Source: Siphonodentalium dalli (taxonomy: Eukaryota > Mollusca > Scaphopoda > Gadilida > Siphonodentaliidae). From it: DNA of 64,000 bases. Made by a program: the position numbers and the translations under genes. The stretch's first letter is position 1. Each line of letters opens with the position of its first letter. Positions 1 through 16,732 of this stretch are shown here, piece by piece. The DNA lies in the NCBI GenBank assembly GCA_032622095.1, contig CP136064.1:191441794-191505793 (forward strand), given 5' to 3'. The notes beneath the pieces are model-generated. The model was not told where the DNA came from. It made no database searches and saw only the letters and a program-made list of their open reading frames with translations.

Positions 1-918
1 CAACAACCAGCGACCACAAAAGGATACCAATGTCATAAGAGTGATATATACAAGACCCCAACACAATGGGTATGTCTTGGCAAGTAAACGCCATTTGTGT
101 TGTCGTGTTGAGTACTTCATTCAACGTTCAAGCATTCAAGCACCAAAAGTCCTCAGTTGATTAGCTACACTGGTGTAATTCGTCGATCCATTGGATACTA
201 TAAGCTCATTTATTTTTCTTTTATGGCATGAACAGTATTTAAATTTTCACTGTTTTCGGGTTCCAAGAACTTCTGTAAAATATATTTGTTCAAAAGTGCA
301 GTTCATATCCATGATAACATATCAGAAGATCATCATGACTCGAGATAAAACTTAATCATTCTTGATTCGTGAAATGTATTAATTATTTTCACTTAGAAAG
401 GGAACTACCGATAAATAAAGTTATATATTTGAGAATTTTCATGTCATGCCTGTTGATCAATGGAAAATTGAGCTAAGATGAGTTCTTGGTTGTTGGTTCA
501 TAACCAAGTTGAAGCTGACCACATATTTCTCAACACTGTGACCTAATTCCAGTTGATTGCTCCCTGCTTGAGTGGACCACACTGCATATCAACATTTGTT
601 GTCATTGGGCTGGAATATGTGTTACTGATGTATTCTTCATTATAATATAGTGTGATATGATGCTATATTCCGCTATTAAAATATATCTCAACATTATGAT
701 ACACCTGAAGCATCTTCCCATAGAGCCAAGGCAATAAGCAATTTGGTGATTGGAGTGCTATGTGAAATTATTAATTAATTTTCACTAGCTGGTGTGCAAT
801 TACCTCTCTTCTATAGCTTCTGGTACAGACCATACAGTACATAGTAAAACAAGAAGCAAATGCAACGTGGACACAGATGACTATCATATGGTTCAATATC
901 CGTATGGACGAACGGGCC
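1..918. other. Non-coding flank outside the left arm; duplicated block at 160-770
   Basis: No gene is visible. About 160-770 is a diverged direct copy of 36720-37380, recognisable from shared stretches such as CCAAGAACTTCTGTAAAATA. The inverted arm begins near 919, where similarity to the right arm (ending near 59919) stops after the shared rc sequence GCAGCCCCA. Confidence 0.65.
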
Positions 919-2023
919 TGGGGCTGTAGCCCAGAACTTTTTGCAAGTTTAAGATTTCGGGAAGTATTTGGACAAAGTGGGCAAATTGTAGTAGTTTTCA
1001 TATTTGTACCTGAATTATAAAAAAAACATTTGGCTATGTTTTTTAATGTATTATGCTATATTTATGTGCATATGCAACAATCATAGATCAATATTCTGCA
1101 AACAACACTTACTGGGTTACACGTTTGCAAATATCATTCGGGAAAAAAGGTTGACCCCCCTGTTGAGTACCAGTGAAACTGGTAGTCTGGTACAGTCTAT
1201 GTCGGTATGTTAGTATTTTCCACAGGAGCCTGAGCCTAAGTATTAGGGGCCGCGACATATTTTTAAATCCACATTGTTCTATGTATTATAGTAGCTTTTG
1301 AGCGCAATGATATTCCACGACTGGTGATCCATATGACAAGAGTAATCATTTGCGTCCAGTTTTTCTCACAAACTGTCATGAAATACGCCCGATACCGTAC
1401 CTACCCCATTACGGTCGTTGCTGGGTTTGCCGATATCGGATACCCACAGAATATGTTGAGTGGAATTGTGTACTGATTCGAAAAAAATATAAAACCATTT
1501 ATGTACAAATTTTGTCTAGGTCAAACTCTATGTGGACTGGACTGGTAATAACATGTCAGGTTACATTTGTACCTGATATTTTCTGACAGATATATTCTTG
1601 TAGCTTCATGTGAATGAGCTATTAATATATATACGTAAATGTAAAAAACTAAATTAATTACGGATCCGAAGTTTTTATATAATTATTGCCATCATTATTT
1701 ACCTTCTGGGAAATTTACTGAGAGACTCAACGCTCAAATTAGTCGTCTCTAATACAAGCCTGTCATATTACATATGGCACTATGCCGAGCGCGATTAATA
1801 ACTAACCAAAGCTTTTTTAACATTTGAACAATGTGGAATTACGGATATTGTTTTATTAACACATTGACACGTTGGGTGTTGTTATATTTACCACTATTAT
1901 TAATATGCGATGCTCAATTCGTATATAAGACAATTGCATATATTGTTCAGGTAACATTTTATTAACGAAAACACCATTGCTATGGAGTGATATACTCAAC
2001 ATAATGGTCATTGTCCTTTTCAA
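919..2023. repeat. 3' flank of actin A; outer part of left inverted arm
   Basis: Matches 59094-59919 in reverse. Parallel reading of both copies shows many indels, and the short ORFs around 1004-1213 and 1350-1586 are not kept as reading frames, so I treat the block as non-coding. Confidence 0.7.
1958..1963 (-). terminator. Poly(A) signal AATAAA of actin A
   Basis: AATAAA on the minus strand about 60 bp after the stop codon, in the same position as in genes B, C and D. Confidence 0.75.
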
Positions 2024-5973
<3,950 letters not shown>

Positions 5974-6065
5974 TTAAGCCTGAGAGAGTAGGGTATATGG
6001 ACGAAGATCCTGGAACAGACTGCGATAGCTGAAAGAATGTTAGTGACCATGGCTCGGTCTCGAAG

Positions 6066-6074
6066 CTTATATAT
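6066..6074 (-). promoter_or_regulatory. TATA box of actin A
   Basis: ATATATAAG on the minus strand, about 102 bp before the ATG. A stretch reading ACTAACATTCTTTCAGCT just downstream is conserved in all five genes and is the likely start-site region. Confidence 0.75.
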
Positions 6075-6118
6075 CCGGGCCTCACGGTGGAGGTCTAATA
6101 AGCAGACTGGATTGCTTT

Positions 6119-6128
6119 ACAAATAAGG
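6119..6128 (-). promoter_or_regulatory. CArG-like box of actin A
   Basis: CCTTATTTGT on the minus strand, one mismatch from the SRF-site consensus CC(A/T)6GG, 45 bp upstream of the TATA box. The same element and spacing occur in all five genes. SRF control of actin genes is established in other animals; here it is an inference. Confidence 0.6.
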
Positions 6129-6180
6129 GGCATGTGCATGCATGGTGGCTTTAGTTTTATGGGGCCCCAAGTATGGGGCC

Positions 6181-6260
6181 GGCGTGTGTCGATATTATAT
6201 GCGATCTGCGAGTTTGTTATCAATTAGTCAATCTGTTAATGAGGACTAACTTTAGCGGAT
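6181..6260 (-). promoter_or_regulatory. Conserved upstream block of actin A
   Basis: Contains ATATGCGATCTGCGAGTTTG and TTATCAATTAGTC, shared in order with genes B, D and E and partly with C. It lies about 110-190 bp upstream of TATA, consistent with an enhancer or proximal promoter module. Confidence 0.55.
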
Positions 6261-6584
6261 ATTGTGTTCTTCACCGGTAGTTGTCAGCCTTCTTTCCGGA
6301 GCTGTTAATATTACCACCATAGCAGAAGAAACCATAACAAAAATGCAACAAAATAAAAACTATTTTGGTATAGAGTAAACAATAGAAACATTATCAGTGA
6401 TAGGTGTTTTATCATCATGCCATAATTTCATATCATTCTATCTATAGTATATGACACCAACAAGTTTATAGCTTACTGCCAAATCATATGCTCATTTAGT
6501 ATTACTATATTGGATGTACATAGTGATTTTTATGTTGATTGAGAATAAAACACGTTTAACTCTTTCATGACATCAGGAGCTGCG

Positions 6585-6775
6585 CTGGTGCATAACTAAA
6601 GATACTGCGCCAGTGTATTATCTTATATATGCGAGTCTCCCATATGGAGCCTCGCATATATACGAGAATGCACTGGCTTACAATGTCATGGTAAATATTG
6701 TTAGGCCAATGCATACTCGTATATATGAGAGGCTCCCTATGGGAGACTCGCATATATGAGATAATAAATTATCAC
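6585..6775. repeat. Palindromic MITE-like repeat upstream of actin A
   Basis: Two imperfect hairpins of the form TATATGCGAGTCTCCC...GGGAGACTCGCATATA occur in tandem, with GAATGCACTGGC-like motifs between them. The counterpart is at about 53500-53660 upstream of actin E. No coding capacity. Confidence 0.6.
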
Positions 6776-6958
6776 ATGGATTTCGAAAACAATCAGGAAG
6801 CTCCGTATATATCTTTAAAGGTACTCAATATATATCGTTAATAGTAACCACTTGATTTTAGAGTTATCCATCTTACAACCGCAATTTGTCCGTTTGAGCA
6901 CGTGGAAGTGGTCCACGTACATCTCCAAAAATTAACAAACTTCAAAATCGATATCTGA

Positions 6959-7707
6959 TCACTCTGAGCTTTGAAGGGTGGTTCCTCGGCTCGAATCAAG
7001 GTTATATTTGGACTGTGTTTGGTTCAAGAGTAGTGACAGGTTACGCAATTCATTTACTGGCTTATTTGTATATTTAGCCAGCAGGCACCAAATGCTCCCT
7101 ATATCGAAGTGGATAGCTTTTTGTACCAGTAATGAGTTCAATGTGCAGCTTACTCGTTTTTTAAAACCAAGTTGCAAACGATGTGGAAACCCTGTCAAAA
7201 GATCACTTCGAAGTTTACAGAGAACGCACGCTATCAACAGAGGAGCGAACAGTATGTGTTCATTTACTAAGTCATATTTTCCACCAGCTATTTTCAATTT
7301 CAGCGATCGGATGTGTGAGTTAATTTCCAATATTGTGAATGGTTCACAAAATACAGTAGAATTGTATTTGTCATGTGATGCTGACATAATCATGATGCCA
7401 TTCAAACGTTCAGATATGTCTGTCTCGAACTCAGTGTCAACTTAATGCCCTCGCTGATATAAAGATTCGAAATAGGATTTAAAACCGGACATGATTTCAT
7501 CTGAATTACATGTATGACATGACGTATTGTCGAAGATCATCTCACAGGAAGCCGTTTGCGTGTGAGTCCTGGTTTTTATCATATGCCAAAATTTTGTCTG
7601 ATTGGTGCTAGCAGCATTCTCGACACTTATGAGGAACTCCTGCCCATGGTGATGAGCAGCATTTCTGCTGGCTCTTCTGAAGCGCCTCCTGCAGTTTTTA
7701 TAAGCTA
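6959..7707 (-). pseudogene. LINE reverse-transcriptase and linker fragment (left arm)
   Basis: Minus-strand translation of 6959-7405 contains the pre-RT stretch also seen at 52401-52560 (core LEINSHI...AGGKxDLVNEH), then skips about 180 bp that the right copy retains (the PDSYR...LLSSLYKLFESV motif) before resuming. 7500-7707 matches the ORF2 linker of 52000-52300. The fragment is truncated by a Helitron-like insertion at 7708 and is non-functional. CR1/Jockey-like by motif; the clade is uncertain. Confidence 0.65.
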
Positions 7708-10299
7708 CTAGCAGGGTTACCCGGCGTTGCCCAGGTTAATGTATGCTGTGGATATTTGTTGGGAATAGAGAATGCTCTTGCTTAAAGTGTAATACGTTTT
7801 CTCATAAATTGTATATTCAAATAGCATCACAAAACATGATTATTACAGTCATGGCATATAAGTAGTGGCTCACCTTGTCAATTGTCATTCTGTTTATCGC
7901 GATTAATCCGTTCCACCAACAATGAAGTATTTATTTATATACAACTGCGTATACATTAGACGTTATAATATGATATATGAACATCATAAACACATTAGTT
8001 CGATAAAAGATGATAATTGGGTTTTACATATTGAGATGTATCAATCAATATAGTGGGTTGGACTAAGATATCGAGGACACATGGCTATCATATCTCCATG
8101 AAGATACAGATGTTTCAAAGAAATTTCCAGGTGCTCCTCTGGTCATGGTGCTATATATTGGCTAAATATTCTTAGTTTAAACGAAATGTTGCTGCGCATA
8201 TATCAGCTACATGTGCCAGGCACAGAGCGAGATTTTGAATTGTTTATGTCAGTCGATGAGTCTGTTCTAAAACCCTTGTCAGATGTCAGAATTGGTAGGA
8301 TCCTGAAAAGTCTTGTGCTACTAACTGCATTTTCTTGTATATCAGAAGAAACTCTATTTGACTGCACACTGTGACCACTATTTTTGAACAGGCCTTCCAT
8401 ATCTCTTGACAAATTGTAACTTTTTGTGGAAACTGTATTGAATGGAACAGACTAAATTTTGTATTATATATATGCAATCCTCTGACGGTTCGAGGTCTCT
8501 CAGTTTGCACGAATATATGTATCTCTTCAATAGAATGATAAATATACGTTTAATTCTTCTTCTAGTTATCTCTTTTTGCTAGCTCATTGTGTGAATGTCT
8601 TAATTGCCATTCCCATATAAATATGACTGTTAAGAAGATATAATTGTTCAAGTGACTTATGTGGGTCACCATAATGTCGGGATTGTGAAATGTGAACGCC
8701 CAACTACTTAAAATGATATGGAGATGGCCTGGTGACTGTATATAACTTATATGTGGATATCGGTGAATAGCAATCTTATCAATGATAGTGCATATCCGCT
8801 CGCCATCCGTGACGCAAACGACACCAAATGTGATTTAATTCATGGTATATCATTAGAGAAAAACGTGTATGAATTTGGTGGAATTTGGTTTATTAAATCA
8901 ATTGTTGATGCAACGCTGACTCGAACAACGCCATATTGCGAAGGTGATTATGTATTCGTTTGGTGGAAATCAGCGACAAAACTATTTCACCATATGTTTT
9001 AAATTTCCCTTCCCACCAACAGCGTCATTTTAGAAAATGTTATCTTCCTTGTAAAAAGTTACCCCTCTTAGAACGCCTTGGTGCCATCTCGATTGTACCG
9101 CGTGAATTTATATATAGAACGCACACAGACAGACAAAAAGACCGACAGACAGCACGATTTTATTTCTTGTATCATTTGAGAAGAACGTGTCTGAATTTGA
9201 TGGTAATTGGTACTAAAAATATTTTGTATCAGTTTTGGTGACCCTCCCGTCCCTATTTCGGACTCAAGCTGCACACACTAAGACTCATTAGAGATTAGAG
9301 ATGCATATATATGAAATTGGTGAAAATTGGCGAGTACACAAATTCGTATCAAATTTAAGGTCCCCATATCTCTCACCCATAGGGCACCAATTTGGTGTAT
9401 CTAAACCACACGATAAGATTCCTCGTATCACGGCACTAAACATATAGATATAATTTGTTGTGTCCCTCTCATCTCTATATACCACTGACTCGAATGGCCC
9501 CACTTGTGACATCCTTAAACCACACTATTACACTCCTGATATCATGGAGATGATTGTTTATAAGTTTGTTGATAATCGCCGACTAAACAATTTTGTTATC
9601 AAATTTGGTGCCAATCCCTCCCCTCTCCATCTCTCACCCAAACAGCACCACTATGGCGTATTTAAATCACGATTAGATTCCTCGTATCATGGATAAGAAC
9701 GTGTATCAATTTGGTGGAAATTGGCGCTAAAAAAATTGTGCATCAATGTTGGTGTCCCTTTCAATGCAACCCTGACTCGAATGAGGCCACATTTAACAGA
9801 TAAAAGCCACACCATTAGACTCCTCATACCATGGGGATGTATAAGTGTGGTGGCAATCGGCGACTTATTATCAAATTTAGTGCCCACCCCTCCCAATCTC
9901 TCATCCAAAAACAACAATTTGGCGTTGTTAATTCGCACAATTAGATTCTTTGTATCATGAAGATGAATATATATCAATTTGGTGAAAATCGGCGCTAAAA
10001 TTAGATTTATCAATTTTGGTGCCCCTCTCCCCTTCCGGGCACCCCTGACGCGAACGGCGCGACTTTTGCCATATTTAAACCACGCCATTAGATTCCTCAT
10101 ATTATGGGGATGATTATATATAAGTTTTGTGGCAATCGGCGACAAATATTTGTTCTGCCCCTCCACCTTTTCTGCCCCTGACAACAACGGCGTCACTTTA
10201 GAAAATTCTAACCCCGATCATTATCTTTCTCGTAAAAAGCTACTCATATTAGACCCATTTGGCATCATCTAGATGGTCCCCTGTGAATTTCTATAGAAC

Positions 10300-10330
<31 letters not shown>

Positions 10331-10350
10331 TTCGCAAATATAGATATAGA
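7708..10350 (-). mobile_element. Helitron-like non-autonomous element, left arm only
   Basis: Read on the minus strand it starts TCTATATCTATATTTGCG, preceded by A, and ends with a small GGC-AAC-GCC hairpin then CCTGCTAG followed by T. These are Helitron ends (5' TC, subterminal hairpin, CTRR, insertion between A and T). The right arm at about 51925-52030 lacks it. No Rep/helicase ORF is seen. Inside are several degenerate units of about 130-250 bp with GGTGGAAATTGGCG-like cores (near 8960, 9316, 9711, 9840, 9979, 10115) and two ACAGACAG tracts (9125-9157, 10300-10330). A similar but undelimited sequence is at 61600-62550. Confidence 0.7.
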
Positions 10351-11460
10351 TAAAGGGGTGGAATTGTCATTGGACAGCAGCCTTCTCGGATGCAGTGTGG
10401 AGATTTGAAACTAGCACAGTGTACAAAACATTTATATCAGAGATGCTTCGTATTGGTATTTGTTGAAGATGATCACTCACTTCTTCAAAATAGTGACGAT
10501 ACTTGGTGATGTCAATATTTTTCGACGCATGAAGTCTGCGAGGGTATTTCGGTTGAGATAACACTGCAGAGCTAGCCGTATCAAATTCAAGCAAAGCTTG
10601 TCACTGGAAAATTACTGGACACATTCAAAGAATCGTTTTCGAGAATAGATCATCGCCTTACATTGTTCTTTATGATCTCTTGAACAACGATATGATTAAT
10701 CAGTGTTGGATTAGCAACAGATGCGAACTGCTGAAATGTGAATCTTGGGCTTCTAGCACACTACTGAGAAGACGTTACGGACCACATGCGTGCGCTTGCG
10801 AAGAACAGTTCCATCAACGATGAACGGATATAATGTCCCGCTGGAATCGTCCCAATATCAGGCTGAGTAAACCATTCGATAATTCGGTGTATCGACAACA
10901 GTACAGTTCCTTGATAAATCAGCCTTCACAAATACGCAACACCATCTCTGGTGAACGAACCTCCATATAGGCAGTCTTCATTATTCTACCAGGCTTCGAC
11001 ATAACTATATAGGAGGAACTTAAATTGTCGAGTGAACCTACACGTTCTGCATTTAGCCAATGTTCAGATATACCAACGACGGTCTACGTCTTCGAATTTC
11101 GAACGCCACAAAGATACCCTGAGATGTAGTGAAGCCGGTAGCGTCCCAAGTTAATAGTTCAATATTTGTTTTCACCATTTGTATTATCACGTTCTTGCTG
11201 TGGAAGATCGAAGTATTGGGGTCTGACGATTATGATATTTGGCCAGAAACCATCTTCGTAAAGTGTGTGTGCTCTCCTGTGTCACTCTCCTGGAGCTTGG
11301 CATTATGCGAACGGATGTGGGTGTAACCCATTCGCTGTCGAGGAAATTTCAAATGCAATTTTGTGTTGACGTAGGGCATATTCGTCTGACGTAGAAATTT
11401 TCAGTTTTTCTGGAACGACGAGAAGGAATACCATTGAATCCACTTATATCGGCGTTTTTT
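10351..11460 (-). pseudogene. LINE ORF2 endonuclease/linker fragment (left arm)
   Basis: Minus-strand 10367-10594 reads a linker segment (ASSAVLSQPKYPRRLHA) with a close counterpart near 51715-51790. Just upstream, about 10600-10720, is the C-terminal part of an AP-endonuclease-like domain, recognisable by SILENDSLNVS. The rest to about 11460 aligns by eye with 50880-51560. Stops and frameshifts are frequent. Confidence 0.6.
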
Positions 11461-13500
11461 TTTTTGCACTGGAACTAGGATCTGGAGGGCTTGACTCAGT
11501 GTGAGGTAGGATAATTTTCATTTTGATTAACATACATGTATTGTGAATTGAACAACACGTATTCTGTCTTGGATCACATGTGCCGAAGTCGGGAATCGTC
11601 AGTTACTTTTGCACGTGTGTTTTAGTTTATGTTCACAATGTTCGTATCGTCCGATTAGGAAATAACAGTAATATTGTTGGGGCTGGACGATTTCCACCCG
11701 TATCACATGTTTGCTTCGACGGTTTCATTTCGATCGAGGCCGACGCAGAACTCTCAGACACATGATGTACAGTATACTGCATGGTTGAATTTCACCAGAT
11801 ACGTCTGACAAGGTTACATATTGCTCGGGTGGTTTGTTGTTTTGAGACCGTATTTGCTAAAAAATATCACTTGTGTTTCCTGACGATCGTTGACTGGAGT
11901 ATCAAGTGAAGTGTCAAGTTTATTCAATTGGCTTGGGCTGCCCGTGTCGTTCGATTTAGACTGATCAATCTGTGATGAGTAGCTGTCGTAAAAAATAATG
12001 GAACAGCACACTTTTGTCCTGAGGCTGGAATATGTTCATCAGGACGGCATTTTGCACAAGCGTAACGAGAGTGTTGTATTTGATGACAACATCCCTCGCA
12101 AGAAGTTCAAACATAGAAGACAATTGTGATTCTACTTTCTCAACTTGTACGTCGGTCGCTTTGTCAAGAGATGCACACTTGTTTATTATAAGCTGAAACC
12201 ACACCAGCTGCTAAGGACTCGGCTATGAAGATAGTAAGGATCTAGCAAAGAAATCAAGTTCAATTCTGTGGAAGTGAAAGCGCTGTCGTGCGAAACGACC
12301 TATCTATCTAATCAAACGAAAAATAAAAGCCACGACGCATTATCGCTATCAAAAAAGAACGAACTATATAGTTAAAACTATGGATGGGTTTGAAACACGT
12401 ATCAATAGAAGTTTAGATCGGCGATTCGAAACCTTTAAAAAAAAGATACATTTCTGAGATGGAGAAACATAAGACGGAAATGGAACTCAAATCACAAACA
12501 ATGAACAAAACGGAATGTAATCTTGAAACTTGGGTAATTAAATTTGACGAGAAAAATCTTAAAGAGTATGAAAACAACAGAATAGAACTTTTGAACAACA
12601 GAAAATGGAAATACAAGAACAACAAAATACGCTTGAAACTTTTGTTAATGAAAAAGTACAACAATTGGTCTGATGACGGCGATTTAGAAAACAAGCGAAA
12701 AATAAAGAATGTAAACGTACCAGAACATCCATTAGACTCTAAAAAAGAAGACTTTATCGCCATTTCAACGACAATTCGTGATATAAAAAAGCAACGCGAA
12801 GAAGAAATTGTATGATTGTACTGGATAGGAAATAGAGAAAAAACAAAAATCGTCCAGTAAAATTGCTATTAAAGTCAAAGCAAGTCAGACGAAATGATCA
12901 GCGATGCTATAAAATATAATAGAGACATAGCACAAAAGCCGGTCTTTCGAAAATAGATTTCAATTAAGAGCAAACAAGATGTGAAATAAAGATGCTATAC
13001 AAGCTAAGAACAGAGCTCAAGAAAAAAAGAAAAGAATACGGGAACTAACAGTAAACAAGCTCGTTTGCAACTAAATTGATATTGATATTGAAAGTGATAT
13101 TGAAAGCCTTCGATCGGATGAGTCATTCTTCACAAACGTTTTACACATATCATTCACTTGGTTATTAACAACTTTTATGTTGTAAAGTTATCTTGTGACG
13201 ATCCAATGTTCGTGTCAATGACTTTTACTCGGTGTTTCAGATTTTCCACTCACATATACCTGTCATCTCGCATTCTCTCGAAGCCTGGGCTTAGTTCTGT
13301 GATATTTCCAATGGAATTTCCAATAGATTTCGAGTTCGAATCACTTCTGATCAGCACATAACTAAGTGACTTTTCTAATTGTTTGAGTTTGTTGAACATT
13401 TCATCTTGCTTATTTGCGATTATGTCTGCACTCTTCAGCACTGAATTTATAAAACAACTCGCGTCAAACCGCATTTTGTTGGAAAATTATGTGATTTAAT
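11461..13500. pseudogene. Decayed mobile-element ORFs incl. coiled-coil fragment (left arm)
   Basis: Three coding-like pieces have counterparts in the right arm: minus 11965-12204 (core VEKVESQLSSMFELLARDVV), plus about 12380-12815 (lysine/glutamate-rich, core MEKHKTEMELKSQTMNKTE, likely coiled coil) and minus 13250-13474 (core IIANKQDEMFNKLKQLEKS). The middle piece is opposite in strand to its neighbours, suggesting more than one element, and has a one-base frameshift near 12435-12455 relative to the right copy. Function unknown; probably LINE ORF1 or other transposon proteins. Confidence 0.55.
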
Positions 13501-14806
13501 ATTCATTTATTAAATTATTATATACTGTTGTTGAAATAAACTGATATATAACACAATCATGATATTCTTGTTGTTCATGGACGCATTCTACCAAAATTAA
13601 ATAGTTGTTTCCTTGGACGAGGTCAACTACATTGCCCCTTAATCAGCAGCAGATGTTGGGTAAACATTTATTGGGGCATACCATGCGGCATTTATGAAGT
13701 GGTGCAACTGGATGTGGTGTTGAAGGAATAATGTTCGCCTAAAAGTACTGAAGGGTACCCATGGTTTGCTATTGGTGCTTACGCAGTTATGTTAACTGTG
13801 TTATGAAAGTCTGGCGCCCAGCAGAGATTTGTATTCAGTTCATTCTAATTTAATTGGGACGTAAACAATTAGTTTAGCAAATATCGCTGCAGAAGCAAAA
13901 ACTAAATTTCGAACGTGATTTCAAAACATGTGTACCATTCGGCACCTTTTTTAGGTGAGAGTCACCCCTTCAGCCGAAGATGTCAGTGGTTGCATTGTGG
14001 TCACGTGACATTGACGCGTAAACATCAGTAAACTGCATGAGCATCGAATGATTCGTGCCACGTTCACATAATTTTATCGCGATTAAAACACATGCCCACA
14101 TTTAGCCCAAACCTTATTATATATTTATAGTTACATACTTAAAGGGACTTGTTCACTCGCAATGGGTAAATGTTGAAAAAATTTAAGTCTGCAGAAACAT
14201 CACCAACAAGAAGAACATGCGGAATAGATACAATTTGTTCTTATGTTAATTATTGATAACTCTTCTTCAATAATAAAATGTCGCGTGTTGAAACCATTTT
14301 TATGTAAACAAACTGTTCCAGTGATTTGTCAATAAACATTGCTAATCTCGTAGTACATAAGTTCAAATAGTTTAGTCTAAATATGGTTTTCAGAATATTT
14401 TCAATGATTTGACCTTTTCCAATGTTTACGGTCGAGTTCTGATTAAACTTTGGCATGTTATTGAACTTTGATTGGTAATTATAATTCAACTGTAATAGTA
14501 CCGGTGATGTTTACATATAACTATGATTTCGACATGCGAAATCTCATTATTTGAGTTTTGTTGATAATGAAAATAAGGACAAAGTCCACTTATGATTACA
14601 TGTACTTGTTGACGATAGTTCACAATAGTCCAAGTTTCTTGGACATAAACCAGCTAGACTAGTGATATCGGTAGAGCACGATACTAATTTACGCCCAAGT
14701 GGCGCCAAGACCCATTCATATAGCAGTCTATGTCTATGACCAGGTGCCGTGGCGGAATTTTTCGTCACGTTTACTGGATTTTGCCCTTCAAATAAATACA
14801 TTATTA
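13501..14806. other. Intergenic DNA between actins A and B, paired with right arm
   Basis: No gene. 13500-14100 matches about 47700-48340 in reverse and 14150-14480 matches 43940-44220. A 140-bp stretch at 14620-14760 resembles 43787-43880 in direct orientation and 18090-18200 in reverse, so a local inverted repeat brackets the Helitron-like series. Confidence 0.55.
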
Positions 14807-15921
14807 TCTACTATATAATTTGAGACTTCCGTATATATATATAAAAAACAAAGAAATCGTTGTCTGTCGTTCCTAGGAAGGGGGGATTTCTACGGGATTT
14901 TACTATATAATTTGAGACTTCCGTATATATATATATGTGTGTGTGTATATATGTATGTGGGTACTTCATGGAATCCAAAACGCGTGTACAGATTGAGCTC
15001 AAATTTCGTATATAAGTGTAAAATCCCACGGACACCGTCGCGGTCGCGTTTTGGAGAAGCTCAGAGCACCTCTTCTCCCTTCCCAATCATCAAAATCACC
15101 GCAATCGGCACTTCGGTGTTAATAGCGTTGATATATAAAGAGCGTTTGTTTTCCACAGTGTCTATATAAAGAGCGTCGTTTTCGCTATCTACTTATCTGT
15201 ATGACGGGAGTATGTAGCCTGTCGCAAATATTATGCAGGGAGATAGGACGGGTACGGGCAGGTTAAAAAAAAGAAGAAAAAAAGAATGCGTTGTCTGTCG
15301 TTCATAGGAAGGGGGGATTTCTACGGGTAAATTTTTCCGCCAGAAACACAAAAATTAATTAAAACAATTTAAAATAAAACAAAATAAAAAATAAAAAAAA
15401 CAATTCAGAAAAAAAAATTATTAAATTTTAAAAACATTAAATTCATATTAAAAAATAAAAAGCAAAAATAAATAAAAACAAAATATTATGCAGAGATAGG
15501 ACGGGTACGGGCAGGTTAAAAAAAAAGAAAACAAAGAATGCGTTGTCTGTCGTTCCTGGGCAATTGCTTTTTCGAACAAAGCCATGGGACGAATGCCACC
15601 AGTGGCGGGTACAAATTTTATCGGGTCGCCGAGCCCGTGCGACGCCCATGCAGCGCATGCGCAGACGAGATCTCGGAAACGGGTGGAGCTATCGACTTGA
15701 AATTTGCTATGTGAATGTATCTTGCGCCGGGTACAAATTTTATCGGGTCGCCGAGTCCGTGCGACGCCAGCTTTGCGCATGCGCAGACCAGATCTCGGAA
15801 ACGGGTGGAGCTACCGGGTACAAATTTTTCTTATTGAAACGCGTGGAGCTAAAAATTAAAAAAAAATATTTAAAAAATGTCATGTTTCGGACAAGCCGCC
15901 GGTGGCGGGCTAATCTGCTAG
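14807..15921 (+). mobile_element. Helitron-like element 1 of a head-to-tail series
   Basis: Begins TCTACTATATAATTTGAG after an A and ends with hairpin CCGCC-GGT-GGCGG then CTAATCTGCTAG followed by T. Internal motifs TGCGTTGTCTGTCGTTCC and AGGAAGGGGGGATTT occur repeatedly (14850-14895, 15285-15330, 15530-15560), with A-rich spacers, so the element is probably a composite of internal duplications. No Helitron protein is encoded. Confidence 0.6.
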
Positions 15922-16732
15922 TACTATATATTTTGAGACTTCGTATATATATATATATATGTGTACTTCATAGAATCGAAAACGGTTCGCTCGATTGAGT
16001 TCAAACTTCCCATCTAAATGTAAAAACCAACGGGAATCGTCGTCGCGGCGTTTTGGAGAAGCTCAGAGCACGCGTTCTCCACTCTCAAAATCACGGCGGG
16101 GGTTAATCGCGTTGATAGTTAAAGAGCGTCAGTTTTCCGAAGTGTCTATATAAAGAGCGTCGTTTTCGCTATCTACTTATCTGTATGACGGGCAATTCAA
16201 TGCAATGTTATCGCGTTTGTTTTCAATGCAATACCGGATTCGACATCAAGCGTGAATGCTTATGTGAGTCGTTTCCGGGAATCAGTGTTAAAAAAAAAGG
16301 AAAACAAAGAATGCGTTGTCTGTCGTTCCTAGGAAGGGGGGGGGGGATTTCATCGAGTTCTATTGACCATCTCGTAAGGGTGGACAACCTCTGTCAGGGG
16401 CTGCTCAATGGCCACGGGGAGTTAAATAACGGGGAAGTTTAGGACGGGTACCATGAATTAACTCATTGAAAAACAAAGAATGCGTTGTCTGTCGTTCCTA
16501 GGAAGGGGGGATTTTTCATAAAAAAAACAATTAAATTATAAAAAAGAATTAAATTCAAAAAAACATAAATTAAATTTAAAAAACATTAAATTAATATTAC
16601 AAACATAAATTAAATTTAAACAACATTAAATTAATATTAAAATATATTTAAAAAAATATAAATAAAAACAAAATAATTTAAAAAAATGTCATGTTTCGAA
16701 CAAACGCCGCCGGTGGCGGGCTAACCTGCTAG
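15922..16732 (+). mobile_element. Helitron-like element 2
   Basis: Starts directly after the CTAG of the previous unit with TACTATATATTTTGAGACTT and ends with the same hairpin plus CTAACCTGCTAG and T. It shares the internal AAAGAGCGTCGTTTTCGC block (16150-16170; also 15168-15185) with unit 1. Its first base suggests some loss at the 5' end. Confidence 0.55.

Noticed and set aside
15543-15998. 151-codon ORF and opposite-strand ORFs
   Set aside because: Lie across the boundary of two Helitron-like units and consist of their internal repeats.
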